Assembly (NCBI GenBank): GCA_964387145.1
Contig: CAYLVM010000003.1
Span: 1 to 64,000, forward strand
DNA: 64,000 nucleotides
Direction of reading: 5' to 3'
Origin: JAMBLL01 sp964387145
GTDB taxonomy: Bacteria > Actinomycetota > Acidimicrobiia > Spongiisociales > UBA5794
The notes beneath the pieces are model-generated. The model made no database searches and was not told the origin of the DNA. It saw only the letters and a program-made list of their open reading frames with translations. This document shows positions 8,216 through 17,756 of the stretch, in pieces; position 1 is the first letter of the stretch, and every line of letters begins with the position of its first letter. The position numbers and the translations under genes are program-made.

Positions 8216-9368
8216 ATGTTCAGAGAAGACCTCTCCATCAGCGAGTTCGAAGCCGAGTTGGCGGACCGTGAGTCCAGGATCGCACTGCTGCGAGCCGAGC
8301 AGGTCGTGTTGGTGCAGCGTGCAGAGTGGGCTCAGGCGACCCAGTCGGACGATTCCCGCTCGATGGAGGAGTGGGTGCAGGCCCGTCTCGACGTTCGGTC
8401 CGACGTAGCGAGAGACCTCGTTCTCGCATCCCGTCGTATCGCTCACCACCGCCCTATCTCGCATCGGTTGGCCGACGGTCGGATCTCGTTCGATCGGGGC
8501 GATCGCGACGCTGAGGTACGCAGAGGCGGGAGCGACGCCCGACCAGGTCGAGGAGAGTTTCGATCGAGATCTCGCGGGGCTGTCCCGGTTGAAGGCGAGG
8601 CAGCGACGCATGACGGCCGGCGACGAACGTTCACTGTTCACCGACCGTTACTTCGTCGTCCAACCATCCCTCGACGAGTCGACCTATCGCATGTGGGGGC
8701 AGCTCCCCGGTGTCATGGGCCACACCGTGGAGAAGGCCATCACCCAACGCGCCGATGAGCTCCGCTCGATCGCAGAATCGACGGGAATCTCCTCGACCCG
8801 AGGCCAACGCCAGGCCGACTCCCTCGTGGCGATCGCCCAGGATGCGCTCGACTCCGAGTACGACACCGGGGCCGCTCCATCCCGCACCATGGCGCCCTCC
8901 GGGAACGTCACGGTGTTCGTCGACGCGAGCGGTACCGATGCATCCGAGACCGGTGCCGAGATCATGTACGGTCCTCGTGTCGGCCCGAACACCCTCGAAG
9001 CCATGCTCTGTGGCGGCGCAGCCGTCAACGTGGTCGGCCTCCTAGACGGTGTCCCGGTTGTGACCAGTCGAGCATCGAGAGCGATTCCACCGGCGATCCG
9101 TCAAAGAGTTGCGCAGCGGGACGGTGGTTGCACCATCGATGGATGCACCTCACGGCACCGGCTCCAGCCGCACCACATCATCCGGGTCGCCGACGGTGGC
9201 ACGAACAACATCGAAAATCTCACAACGCTGTGTTGGTACCACCATCACGTCGCCATCCACGGATCCGGGTATCGCATCGATCCCGATTCGCCTTCCCACC
9301 GCAGGCGCCTCTCGCGCTGTCCCACCGGGAACCGGGGGCCGCCGCCAGGGAGTCCCGATCCCGGCTGA
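8216..9368 (+). pseudogene. DUF222/HNH endonuclease gene with a +1 frameshift
   Basis: The first frame (from ATG 8216) codes for the DUF222 N-terminal region to about residue 94 (HHRPISHRLADGRISFDR). Homology-like sequence then continues in the next frame as AIATLRYAEAGATPDQVEE and runs through to 9368, including the HNH core RDGGCTIDGCTSRHRLQPHH, then HHVAIHG. Removing one G from the GGGG run at 8496-8499 joins both parts into one protein of about 383 aa. This is either an inactivating mutation or an indel error in the sequence. DUF222/13E12-type HNH proteins are common multicopy genes in actinobacteria and often decay. Confidence 0.8.
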
Positions 9369-9434
9369 TCGGCCGGGACCACGTACCGACCGCGCCCCCG
9401 CATCCGCTGAGACCGCGCTTCCCCTCGAATCAGA

Positions 9435-10295
9435 TCACGAAACCGCCATCAACCGGTGATAGGCGTTTGTGATCGCGCTCTGCGTGTCTTGACCGAGGTG
9501 GGGGAGTGGAGCTCGTCCCGGTCCCGGGCGTAGGCCTGCAACCGAAGCGGCGAACTTCGTTCCCGGAACTCCGTACTGCTCGACGACCGACGTGACGTCG
9601 AGCAGGGTTGCCTGGGCAGCTCGATCCCCGGACGCGGCCGCAGCGACGGTGGAGTACGCGTAGTTGGCACTCGCGGTGATCGCTCCGTGAGCACCCCGAT
9701 CGAAGCTGTCGGCGAGAGCACGGGAGGCACCGGCGTAAACGACAAAGTCATCGCTGAGTATCGCCGCGATGTCATCGAGGCGGCTCACGTCGCCACCGCT
9801 GTCCTTCATCCCCGCGACGTTGGGATGTCCCGCAAGCTCGGCGACCGATGCACACGGGAGCTCGTACCCCGTGACACCGGGGACCGTATAGAGGAATACG
9901 GGAACCGGAGATGTGTCGGCGACCCACTCGAAGTAATCGACGATCCACTCGCGACGGTTACGGACGAGTGTCGTCGGTGTGACGACGAGGACGGCGTCGG
10001 CGCCCCCATCGGTGGCCTCACAGATCTGGGTGTGGGCCTGGCGGGTGGACTCGGCGAAGATTCCACACAGGATCGTCAGATCGGGGAAGGCCTCGTGTGC
10101 GGCGGCGACAAGGATCGTGCGTTCGCCTGCCTCGAGATACGGTCCCTCTCCGGTGGACCCGCCGATGAGGATCCCCTTGGCTCCGGACTCGACCGCCGCG
10201 GCGACGTTGTGGATGTGACCGTCGCGGTGGATGTTGCCGTCCGGGTCGAGTGCTGTGACGAGGGCGGGCATCGCCCGGGGCCATGATTCGGTCAT
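9435..10295 (-). CDS. Dihydrodipicolinate synthase-family aldolase/lyase
   Basis: 286-aa TIM-barrel lyase of the DapA/N-acetylneuraminate lyase family, acting on an alpha-keto acid through a Schiff-base lysine. It shows the substrate carboxylate loop IGGSTGEGPYL (about residues 38-48), the Tyr of FLYTVPGVTGYEL and the catalytic Lys in NVAGMKDSGGD. The ATG at 10295 has an AGGAAGG Shine-Dalgarno and overlaps the gnd stop (ATGA). True lysine-pathway DapA is possible, but the sequence NHSGSTGE-type details diverge and the context (after gnd, no dapB) does not help, so only the family is claimed. Confidence 0.75.
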   Translation of the reverse strand: MTESWPRAMPALVTALDPDGNIHRDGHIHNVAAAVESGAKGILIGGSTGEGPYLEAGERTILVAAAHEAFPDLTILCGIFAESTRQAHTQICEATDGGADAVLVVTPTTLVRNRREWIVDYFEWVADTSPVPVFLYTVPGVTGYELPCASVAELAGHPNVAGMKDSGGDVSRLDDIAAILSDDFVVYAGASRALADSFDRGAHGAITASANYAYSTVAAAASGDRAAQATLLDVTSVVEQYGVPGTKFAASVAGLRPGPGRAPLPHLGQDTQSAITNAYHRLMAVS

Positions 10296-11743
10296 ACGTC
10301 GTACCTTCCTGAGGTCACGGTGCCTCCGCGGCCAGTCCAATCAGTGTGGAACCACTCACCGCGTGGTCTGTCCACTCGCTCGTAGGTGTGTGCACCAAAG
10401 TAGTCGCGCTGTGCCTGGATGAGGTTCGCCGGTAGCCGACGAGATCGGTACGCGTCGAAGAAGGCGAGCGCCGATCCATACGCCGGTGTCGGGATCCCAG
10501 CGGTTGCCGCCCTGGCCACGGTTCGGCGCCATCCCGGGAGGGCTGCAGTGATCTCGCCCGAGAAGTGATCGTCGAGGAGGAGGTTCACGGGAGCATCGTG
10601 TGCCTCCCTGTACGCAGCGGTGATGTCGTCGAGGAATCGTGAGCGGATGATGCAACCTGCCCGCCACAGCCCTGCGATCGTCCCGATATCGAGGCCCCAG
10701 TCGTATGCGTCACTCGCGACATCGAGAAGCATGAACCCTTGTGCGTACGAGACGATCTTGGATGCATAGAGGGCGTCTTGGAGATCCGAGATGGCTTCCT
10801 CGTCGGCGAATGGAGCCGGATCGATGGGGTCGTCGAATCGCTGCCTGGCGACGAGCCGCTCATCGATGAGGGAGGAGAGGAAGCGGGCGTAGACGGCCTC
10901 GCCGACGAGGGTGACGGGCACGCCGTGGTCCATCGACGAGTTCACCGCCCACTTACCCGTGCCTTTCTGACCCGCCGAGTCGAGGATGACGTCGAGTGTC
11001 GATCCGTCGGCGTCGTCGTGCCCAAGGATGTCCGCGGTGATCTCAATCAGGTAGGAGCCGAGTTTGCCTTCGTTCCATGCGTGGAAGTGCCGCCGCATCT
11101 CTCCCGGGCTGAGGGTGAGGCCTCTGCGCATGATGTCGTACGCCTCGGCGATCACCTGCATGTCGCCGTACTCGATTCCGTTGTGGACCATCTTGACGTA
11201 GTGCCCGGATCCACCCGGACCGATCCACGCTGCCATGGATTCGCCATCCTTGTCCGCTGCGATCGCCGTGAGCGTGTCCCCGATGATCGGCCAAGCGTCG
11301 GGGTTGCCACCGGGCATTATCGACGGCCCGAACCTCGCTCCGTCCTCACCCCCGGAGATGCCTGCACCGACAAAGGAGATCTGCTGCGTCTCGAGTTCTC
11401 TACAGCGGCGTTCCGTGTCCGAGTGCAGGGAGTTCCCTCCATCGATGATGACATCCCCCGGATCGAGCAGCGGGACGAGTGCAGTGATCTGATCGTCGAC
11501 GGGTTCGCCTGCCTTGATCATGAGGAGGATCGAACGAGGGCGTTCGAGCGATGCGACGAAGGACTCGAGGTCGTAGAACGGAAGCAGCGGCCGGCCGCTA
11601 GCTTCACCTTCGGCGAACGAACGTGTGCGCTGGGCTGTGCGATTGAACACGGCGACCGTTCGTCCGTGGTCCATGAGGTTGAGAACCAGGTTGCGGCCCA
11701 TCACAGCAAGCCCGATCACGCCGAAGTCGGCTCGCGAACCGAT
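10292..11743 (-). CDS. gnd: 6-phosphogluconate dehydrogenase (decarboxylating), probable ATC start
   Basis: Oxidative pentose phosphate pathway: 6-phosphogluconate + NADP+ to ribulose-5-phosphate + CO2. Core motifs are VIGLAVMGRNL (Rossmann loop), GGNSLHSDTERR, GAGISGGEDGARFGPSIMPGG and HYVKMVHNGIEYGDMQ, giving about 483 aa. No ATG/GTG/TTG lies at the proper N-terminus. The GTG at 11719 falls inside the first beta strand (FGVIGLAVMG) and has no Shine-Dalgarno, whereas an in-frame ATC at 11743 is preceded by GGAGG (complement of 11750-11754) at 6-nt spacing and gives (M)GSRADFGVIGLAVMG. I therefore extend to 11743. It lies downstream of leuB, 50 bp after its stop, on the same strand. Confidence 0.85.
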   Translation of the reverse strand: MGSRADFGVIGLAVMGRNLVLNLMDHGRTVAVFNRTAQRTRSFAEGEASGRPLLPFYDLESFVASLERPRSILLMIKAGEPVDDQITALVPLLDPGDVIIDGGNSLHSDTERRCRELETQQISFVGAGISGGEDGARFGPSIMPGGNPDAWPIIGDTLTAIAADKDGESMAAWIGPGGSGHYVKMVHNGIEYGDMQVIAEAYDIMRRGLTLSPGEMRRHFHAWNEGKLGSYLIEITADILGHDDADGSTLDVILDSAGQKGTGKWAVNSSMDHGVPVTLVGEAVYARFLSSLIDERLVARQRFDDPIDPAPFADEEAISDLQDALYASKIVSYAQGFMLLDVASDAYDWGLDIGTIAGLWRAGCIIRSRFLDDITAAYREAHDAPVNLLLDDHFSGEITAALPGWRRTVARAATAGIPTPAYGSALAFFDAYRSRRLPANLIQAQRDYFGAHTYERVDRPRGEWFHTDWTGRGGTVTSGRYDV

Positions 11744-11793
11744 GGTGTACCTCCAGGTGTGCGCCTATCGACCAGCGTACTTGTGAGCCGGGT

Positions 11794-12870
11794 TCACGAC
11801 ATCGGCCGATCGAGTGCCTCGACCACGGCGGTTCCCATCTCGACGGTTGACACGACAGGCCCTCCAGCAGCGATGTCGGGGGTGCGTAACCCTGCGTCGA
11901 GAACGGCGTCGACCGCCCGACGAATACGTGTCGCCTCATCGTCGAGATCGAGCGAGTGTTCCAGCGCCATTGCAGCAGCGAGGATCATCGCAAGAGGGTT
12001 CGCGGTCCCGGTTCCCGCGATGTCGGGTGCCGAGCCGTGGATCGGCTCGAACAGTCCGGGGCCAGATGCGCCCAACGATGCAGAAGCGAGCATGCCCATC
12101 GACCCGGGGAGCATCGATGCCTCGTCGGTGAGGATGTCTCCAAAGAGGTTGCCGGTGACGACGACGTCGAAGTCTCGTGGGCGTGAGAGAAGGTGCATCG
12201 CCATGGCGTCGACGAGGACGGTCTCGTAGTCGACGTCGGGGAACTCGTTGGTCATGACACGGTCGGTGACCGATCTCCACAGGCGCGAAACTGCAAGCAC
12301 GTTCGCCTTGTCGACCGAGGTGAGTTTCCCCCGTCGGTGCCGTGCAGCTTCTGCCGCGAGTCTGACGATTCGCTCGATCTCATGCACCGAGTAGCGCATG
12401 TGATCCTCGACGGTTGCTCCATCGTCCGACGTCGTCGACCCACCGAAGTAGATCCCGCCCGTCAATTCGCGGAAGAACAGGATGTCGACATCCTCGACGA
12501 TCTCGCGCTTGAGCGGGGAGGCATCCGCGAGCTGCGGTTGCGTCCGAACGGGACGCACGTTCGCGAAGAGGCCGAGTTCGCTGCGAATCGAGAGAAGCCC
12601 ATCCTCGGGCCGAGACGAAGCGAGCGGATCGCTCCACCGGGGCCCGCCGACTGCGCCGAGCAAGATGGCATTGGCACTGCGTGCTCCTTCGAGGGTCGCC
12701 TCGGGCAACGCCACGCCGTGGTCGTCGATGGCGCAGCCACCGATCGCGTACTCGGTGAACGAGAACGTGTGACCGGCGAGCCCGGCGACAGTCTCGAGCA
12801 CTCGCCGGGCTTCAGCGATGACCTCAGGGCCGATCCCGTCTCCGGGGAGAAGCGCAAATCGTGCTTCCAT
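11794..12870 (-). CDS. leuB: 3-isopropylmalate dehydrogenase
   Basis: Third step of leucine synthesis: oxidative decarboxylation of 3-isopropylmalate with NAD+. 358 aa with ALLPGDGIGPEVIAEA at the N-terminus, GAVGGPRW, the substrate loop RSELGLFANVRPVR, FFRELTGGIYFGG, the metal-binding VDAMAMHL and TGNLFGDILTDEASM, and the NAD site EPIHGSAPDIAG. It starts with ATG 2 nt after the leuA stop codon (TGAACATG), so the two are coupled. leuCD are not in the window. Confidence 0.95.
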   Translation of the reverse strand: MEARFALLPGDGIGPEVIAEARRVLETVAGLAGHTFSFTEYAIGGCAIDDHGVALPEATLEGARSANAILLGAVGGPRWSDPLASSRPEDGLLSIRSELGLFANVRPVRTQPQLADASPLKREIVEDVDILFFRELTGGIYFGGSTTSDDGATVEDHMRYSVHEIERIVRLAAEAARHRRGKLTSVDKANVLAVSRLWRSVTDRVMTNEFPDVDYETVLVDAMAMHLLSRPRDFDVVVTGNLFGDILTDEASMLPGSMGMLASASLGASGPGLFEPIHGSAPDIAGTGTANPLAMILAAAMALEHSLDLDDEATRIRRAVDAVLDAGLRTPDIAAGGPVVSTVEMGTAVVEALDRPMS

Positions 12871-12872
12871 GT

Positions 12873-14402
12873 TCAGGCCTCATCTGCCTCGGCTGCTCGC
12901 TCATACGCAGCCTTGTTCAGCGCAGAGACCATCGCCCTCGCAGATCCCTCGACGACGTCCGTGGACACGCCGGTCCCTGCGTAGGTCGCCGATCCAACCT
13001 TGATGATCACATTGACGTTCGCCATGGCATCGGCACCAGAGGTCAGTGGCGAGACCCGGTAATCGACGAGGGTTGCCGGAATCGAGTAGGCGTCCTGGAG
13101 CGCAACGAACGTCGCGTTCACCATGCCGTCACCCTCGGCCTTGGACACCTGCGTGTCGCCGTTGCGCTCGAGCGTCACTGTGGCGACGGGAACATCCTGT
13201 GAACCACCAGAGACATGGATTCCGGCGAGTGACCACTCTCCGGTGTCGAGTGTTGTCTCTGCAGCGACGATCGCCTTGATCCCTTCCTCCGAGATCTCGC
13301 CTTTGCGATCTGCGAGCTCCTTGAATCGAGCGAAGCAGTGGGCGAACTCGTCGTCGGCCAGCGAGATACCGAGCTTCCCGAGGGCGTCCGCGAACGCTGC
13401 CCGGCCCGAGTGCTTCCCGAGGACGATCGTAGAGTGCTGACCGACCGTTTCGGGGTCCATGATCTCGTAGGTCTCTCGATTGCGCAGGACACCGTGTTGA
13501 TGGATCCCCGACTCGTGGGCGAAGGCGTTGCGGCCGACGACGGCCTTGTTGTACTGGATTGGATACCCCGTCAGGCTCGACACGAGGCGGGACGTCTCGA
13601 AGATCTCCGTGGTGTCTGCATCGATCTCCACGTCGAAGTGATCCGGCCTCGTCGTGATCGCCATGATGATCTCCTCCGTGGAGGTGTTCCCAGCGCGTTC
13701 ACCGATGCCGTTGATGGCCCCTTCGATCTGACGTGCACCGGCATGGATCGCAGACAGCGAGTTCGCTACGGCGAGTCCAAGATCGTTGTGGCAGTGCGTC
13801 GAGATGATCACATCTTCGTTACCGCCGCGAACGTCGGTGAACACCCTCGTGAGCAGTTCCACGAAGTCTTCCGGCATCGCGTACCCGACGGTGTCCGGGA
13901 TGTTGATCGTCGTTGCGCCGGCTTCGACGGCGGCCCGACACACCTCGACGATGAAATCAGGATCCGAGCGTGTTGCATCCTGAGGGGAGAACTCGACGTC
14001 ATCGACGTAGCGCTTCGCTCGCGCCACACCTTCACGGGCAGCGACGAGAACCTGAGCAGGTGTCATCCGGAGCATCTGTTCCATGTGGATCGGCGACGTC
14101 GACGTGAACACGTGGATGCGCTTGCGGTCGGCACGTTTGAGAGCATCGGCTGCCTTGTCGATGTCATCGGGGTGTGTCCTGGCCAGCGTCGCTATGACGG
14201 GTCCCTTCACCTCCGCAGCGATGCGCGATACCGATTCGAAGTCGCCGGGGCTCGACGCGGCGAACCCGGCCTCGATCACGTCGACCTTGAGCTTGGCGAG
14301 TTGCCGTGCAATGGCGACCTTGTCATCGGGGGAGAGGGCAATTCCGGGCGCCTGCTCGCCGTCGCGTAGTGTGGTGTCGAAGATGATCAGTTTGTCGTTC
14401 AT
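12873..14402 (-). CDS. leuA: 2-isopropylmalate synthase
   Basis: Condenses acetyl-CoA with 2-ketoisovalerate, the committed step of leucine synthesis. 509 aa: the catalytic DRE-TIM barrel begins FDTTLRDGEQAPG and carries the metal-binding HCHNDLGLAVANSLSA; the C-terminal third (GTGVSTDVVEGSARAMVSAL) is the leucine-sensing regulatory domain of this enzyme type. Citramalate synthase is the main alternative but the neighbour leuB and the domain lengths favour LeuA. Start ATG with AAAGG upstream. It is separated from ilvC by about 93 bp holding a hairpin. Confidence 0.92.
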   Translation of the reverse strand: MNDKLIIFDTTLRDGEQAPGIALSPDDKVAIARQLAKLKVDVIEAGFAASSPGDFESVSRIAAEVKGPVIATLARTHPDDIDKAADALKRADRKRIHVFTSTSPIHMEQMLRMTPAQVLVAAREGVARAKRYVDDVEFSPQDATRSDPDFIVEVCRAAVEAGATTINIPDTVGYAMPEDFVELLTRVFTDVRGGNEDVIISTHCHNDLGLAVANSLSAIHAGARQIEGAINGIGERAGNTSTEEIIMAITTRPDHFDVEIDADTTEIFETSRLVSSLTGYPIQYNKAVVGRNAFAHESGIHQHGVLRNRETYEIMDPETVGQHSTIVLGKHSGRAAFADALGKLGISLADDEFAHCFARFKELADRKGEISEEGIKAIVAAETTLDTGEWSLAGIHVSGGSQDVPVATVTLERNGDTQVSKAEGDGMVNATFVALQDAYSIPATLVDYRVSPLTSGADAMANVNVIIKVGSATYAGTGVSTDVVEGSARAMVSALNKAAYERAAEADEA

Positions 14403-14435
14403 GGATATGCCTTTCGAAGGAGGATCAGGACTCGC

Positions 14436-14459
14436 GTAGCCGGCCGCACCGCCGGCTAC
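14436..14459 (-). terminator. 9-bp hairpin between ilvC and leuA
   Basis: GTAGCCGGC and GCCGGCTAC form a perfect 9-bp stem with a 6-nt loop. No T-run follows on the minus strand, so this is not a standard intrinsic terminator. It may stabilise the upstream mRNA end or damp leuA expression relative to ilvBNC. Confidence 0.45.
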
Positions 14460-14495
14460 CGAAGTCGGGTGATCCCTCCGGCGGAGGCAACGGAG

Positions 14496-15509
14496 CTATA
14501 CATCGTCTTGTGGAGTCTTGGGGACGAGGAACGTCATCATGTCACGCAGCTCCCTCCCTGTGGTCTCGACGGGATGAACTGCGATCGCCTCGCGGGCTGC
14601 CGCGAGTTTCGGTGCACCGTTCGCGTACTCATCCATCCACTCGCGGGCGAACTCACCCGACTGGATCTCGGAGAGGATCTTCTTCATCTCGGCCTTGGTA
14701 TCTGGGGTGATGATGCGCGGCCCCCTCGTGATGTCGCCGTACTCGGCGGTGTCCGAGATGGAGTGACGCATCCACTCGATGCCACCTTCCCACAGGAGGT
14801 CGACGATCAGCTTGAGTTCGTGGAGCACCTCGAAGTAGGCCATCTCGGGTTCGTATCCGGCCTCAGTGAGGGTCTCGAAGGCGGCCTGGATGAGTGAGTC
14901 GACACCACCACAGAGGATGACCTGTTCACCGAAGAGGTCGGTCTCGGTCTCGGCGTCGAACGTCGTCTCGATAACGCCACCCCGCGTCCCACCGATGCCG
15001 TGCGCGTACGACAGACCGAGCCGTTTGGCTTCCCCCGTCGCATCCTGGTGGATCGCAAGCAGCGTCGGGACGCCCGATCCCTCGACGAACTGTCTCCGCA
15101 CGAGATGGCCCGGGCCCTTGGGAGCGACCATCACGACATCGACGTCGGGTGGGGGAGTGATGAACCCGAAGTGGATCGAGAACCCGTGAGCGAACAACAA
15201 GGCGTCACCGGAGCTGAGGTTCGGGGCGATGACCTGCTCGTAGACGGTCGGCTGTACCTGATCGGGGACGAGCACCATGATGACATCTGCCCACTCGACT
15301 GCTGTGGCTGGGTCGACGACCTTGAGGCCTGCATCGGATGCGGCCCGGAATCGTGGAGAGCCATCACGAAGGCCAACGACGACGTCGACGCCGGAGTCCT
15401 TCAGGTTCAGCGCATGGGCGTGGCCCTGGCTTCCGAAACCGAGGACGGCGACCTTGCGGCGGGTGATGAACCCCGGGTCGGCGTCCGCTTCGTAGTAGAT
15501 CTTTGTCAT
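14496..15509 (-). CDS. ilvC: Ketol-acid reductoisomerase (NADP+)
   Basis: Isomerises and reduces acetolactate/acetohydroxybutyrate in valine and isoleucine synthesis, Mg2+ and NADPH dependent. 337 aa, the short class I form. The Rossmann segment VAVLGFGSQGHAHALNL is followed by GLRDGSPR, where the basic and Ser residues indicate NADPH use. The knotted C-terminal domain contains FDAETETDLFGEQ, the Mg2+ acidic cluster. The ATG has an AGGGAG Shine-Dalgarno. It follows ilvN by 12 bp in the attenuated ilv operon. Confidence 0.96.
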   Translation of the reverse strand: MTKIYYEADADPGFITRRKVAVLGFGSQGHAHALNLKDSGVDVVVGLRDGSPRFRAASDAGLKVVDPATAVEWADVIMVLVPDQVQPTVYEQVIAPNLSSGDALLFAHGFSIHFGFITPPPDVDVVMVAPKGPGHLVRRQFVEGSGVPTLLAIHQDATGEAKRLGLSYAHGIGGTRGGVIETTFDAETETDLFGEQVILCGGVDSLIQAAFETLTEAGYEPEMAYFEVLHELKLIVDLLWEGGIEWMRHSISDTAEYGDITRGPRIITPDTKAEMKKILSEIQSGEFAREWMDEYANGAPKLAAAREAIAVHPVETTGRELRDMMTFLVPKTPQDDV

Positions 15510-15521
15510 AGTGGTGGCTCC

Positions 15522-16025
15522 CTACGCCGATTTCCGTTGTTTCTTCGATGCCGATTTGGTGTCTCTTGCGAGAACGATCCGGCCGGACTTGACGAGGCTG
15601 ACGATCCCATACGTCTTCATGATCTCGAGGAAGTCTGCAAGGTGTGATGGTTCGCCCACGACCTCGAAGGTGATCGTCTGGACTCCGACATCGACTGCCT
15701 TGGCTTCGAAGATCGTTGCTGCGTCGAGGATCTCGCCGCGACGCTGCGCCTCGGCGTTGACCCGCACGAGCATGATCTCACGTTCGACGGCTTCGCCGGG
15801 GGCGTGTTCGACGACCTTGAGGGTGTGGATCAGCTTGTAGAGCTGCTTGACGATCTGCTCCATCTCAGGGCCGTCGACGACGACGGTCATGCGTGACCGG
15901 TTCGGATCTTCGGTGGGCCCGACGGTGAGAGAGTGGATGTTGAAGTCCCTCCTCGCGAACATCGACGACACCCTGGCAAGCACACCCGGCTTGTTCTCGA
16001 CGGTGACTGAGATGACGTGCTGCAT
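15522..16025 (-). CDS. ilvN: Acetolactate synthase small (regulatory) subunit
   Basis: Regulatory subunit that binds valine through its N-terminal ACT domain (MQHVISVTVENKPGVLARV, FARRDFNIHSLTVG) and activates IlvB. A second ACT-like C-terminal domain runs to about residue 150 and a Lys/Arg-rich tail (SASKKQRKSA) ends the 167-aa protein. The ATG overlaps the ilvB stop by one base (TGATG), which supports balanced subunit synthesis. Confidence 0.95.
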   Translation of the reverse strand: MQHVISVTVENKPGVLARVSSMFARRDFNIHSLTVGPTEDPNRSRMTVVVDGPEMEQIVKQLYKLIHTLKVVEHAPGEAVEREIMLVRVNAEAQRRGEILDAATIFEAKAVDVGVQTITFEVVGEPSHLADFLEIMKTYGIVSLVKSGRIVLARDTKSASKKQRKSA

Positions 16026-17740
16026 CAGAGATCCTCCGGTCCCATGAGGATCTCGTCGTTCGATCCTCCCGCTTTGATCATCGGGAACACCATCGCGTCG
16101 GGGTCACAGACGAACTCCATGACGACGGGACGGTCGTTGATCGCCAACGCCTTTTCGATGGTTGGTACGACCTCGTCGGGTGACTCTGCACGGAAGCCGG
16201 CGCACCCGAGCGCTTCGGCGAGCATCACGATGTTGGGGATCGATGAGGACAACTCTGTCGCGCTGTACCGGTTGTCGTAGAAGATCTTCTGCCACTGTCG
16301 GACCATGCCGAGGTTCGCGTTGTTCATGACGGCGATCTTGACGGGGATCTTCTCGACCGCAGCGGTGATCAGCTCCTGGAAGGTCATCTGGAAGCAGCCG
16401 TCACCGTCGATGGCGACGACGGTCGTGTCCGGCATGCCGGCCTTTGCTCCGATCGCAGCCGGTACGGCGAACCCCATGGTTCCGAGGCCACCGGAGTTGA
16501 TCCACGTGTTCGGCTTCTCGAATCCCCAGAACTGGGACGCCCACATCTGATGCTGTCCGACACCGGCGATCACGATCGTGTCGGTGTCGGTTCGTTTGGA
16601 GAGCTCGTCGATGACGTACTGCTGGAGTATCGGGCCGTCGGGTTGCTGGTCGTAGGCGAGTGGGAAGTCCCTCTGCCACGCGGCGATCGTCGAGAGCCAC
16701 TCGGAGCGTTCCGGGGATGGTGCACCGTCGAGAGCTCGCTCTCCCGCCTCGATCAACTGTTGGAGCACAGCTTTGGCATCTCCGACGATCGGAACGTCGG
16801 CCTTCCTGATCTTGCCGATCTCAGCGGGGTCGACGTCGACGTGGATCACTTTGGCGTTCGGTGCGAAGAACGTGGGATCCCCGGTTACACGATCGTCGAA
16901 GCGGGCACCGATCGTGACGAGCAGGTCGGAACGCTGCATCGCCGTCGAAGCGGTGTAGGTGCCGTGCATACCCGACATGCCGAGTGTCAGCGGGTGAGAG
17001 TCGGGGATCGCCCCTCGTGCCATGAGCGTTGTCACGACCGGGAGGTTCTGCTGGGTTGCGAACTGCACCAGCTCCTCGCTTGCACCGGCTCGGATGATGC
17101 CGCCCCCTGCATACAGGACGGGTCGCTCGGACTTCAAGATCAACTCGATCGCCGACGTCACCTGGCGGGGGTGCCCCTTGACGGATGGCTTGTATCCGGG
17201 GAGGTCGAGCTGCCCGGGGCCTCGCCAGGACGTCTCGTCGACGAGGGCGTCTTTGGTGATGTCGACGAGTACTGGCCCTGGTCGCCCGGTCGACGCGATA
17301 TGGAACGCCTCGCGGATCGTCGATGCGATCTCATCGACGTTGGTGACGAGGTAGTTGTGCTTCGTGGCCGGCATGGAGATCCCCCAGGTGTGGGCCTCCT
17401 GGAAGGCGTCGAGGCCGATCGAGCGGGAGCCGACCTGTCCGGTGATCGCGACGACGGGGATCGAGTCCATGTAGGCGTCGGCAAGCGGTGTGATCAGGTT
17501 CGTCGCTCCGGGACCCGACGTGGCGAAGGTCACACCGACGCGGCCCGTTGCGTGGGCGTACCCCGCAGCCATGTGGCCGCCGCCCTGCTCGTGACGGGCG
17601 AGGACGTGGCGGATGGAACTGTCGTACAGCGAGTCGTATGCACGAAGGATCGCTCCCCCGGGCACCCCGAAGATGATCTCTACGCCCTCGTGCTCGAGAG
17701 CTCGTATGAGGATGTCTGCGCCTGTGAGTTGCTCGCCCAT
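16025..17740 (-). CDS. ilvB: Acetolactate synthase large (catalytic) subunit
   Basis: ThDP- and FAD-dependent enzyme that condenses two pyruvates, or pyruvate with 2-ketobutyrate. 571 aa with the three family domains. The catalytic Glu lies in VLARHEQGGGHMAAGYA, ATSGPGATNLITPLADAY follows, and the ThDP-Mg2+ motif is IDGDGCFQMTFQELITA with NNANLGMVRQW. I chose the ATG at 17740 with CGGAGAAG upstream; the open frame to 17779 would run into the leader terminator. First structural gene of the ilv-leu group, controlled by the leader region 17757-17909. Confidence 0.96.
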   Translation of the reverse strand: MGEQLTGADILIRALEHEGVEIIFGVPGGAILRAYDSLYDSSIRHVLARHEQGGGHMAAGYAHATGRVGVTFATSGPGATNLITPLADAYMDSIPVVAITGQVGSRSIGLDAFQEAHTWGISMPATKHNYLVTNVDEIASTIREAFHIASTGRPGPVLVDITKDALVDETSWRGPGQLDLPGYKPSVKGHPRQVTSAIELILKSERPVLYAGGGIIRAGASEELVQFATQQNLPVVTTLMARGAIPDSHPLTLGMSGMHGTYTASTAMQRSDLLVTIGARFDDRVTGDPTFFAPNAKVIHVDVDPAEIGKIRKADVPIVGDAKAVLQQLIEAGERALDGAPSPERSEWLSTIAAWQRDFPLAYDQQPDGPILQQYVIDELSKRTDTDTIVIAGVGQHQMWASQFWGFEKPNTWINSGGLGTMGFAVPAAIGAKAGMPDTTVVAIDGDGCFQMTFQELITAAVEKIPVKIAVMNNANLGMVRQWQKIFYDNRYSATELSSSIPNIVMLAEALGCAGFRAESPDEVVPTIEKALAINDRPVVMEFVCDPDAMVFPMIKAGGSNDEILMGPEDL

Positions 17741-17756
17741 GATCTGTCTTCTCCGG

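Noticed and set aside
13338..14369. 343-codon open frame on the plus strand
   Set aside because: Antisense to leuA; no motif.
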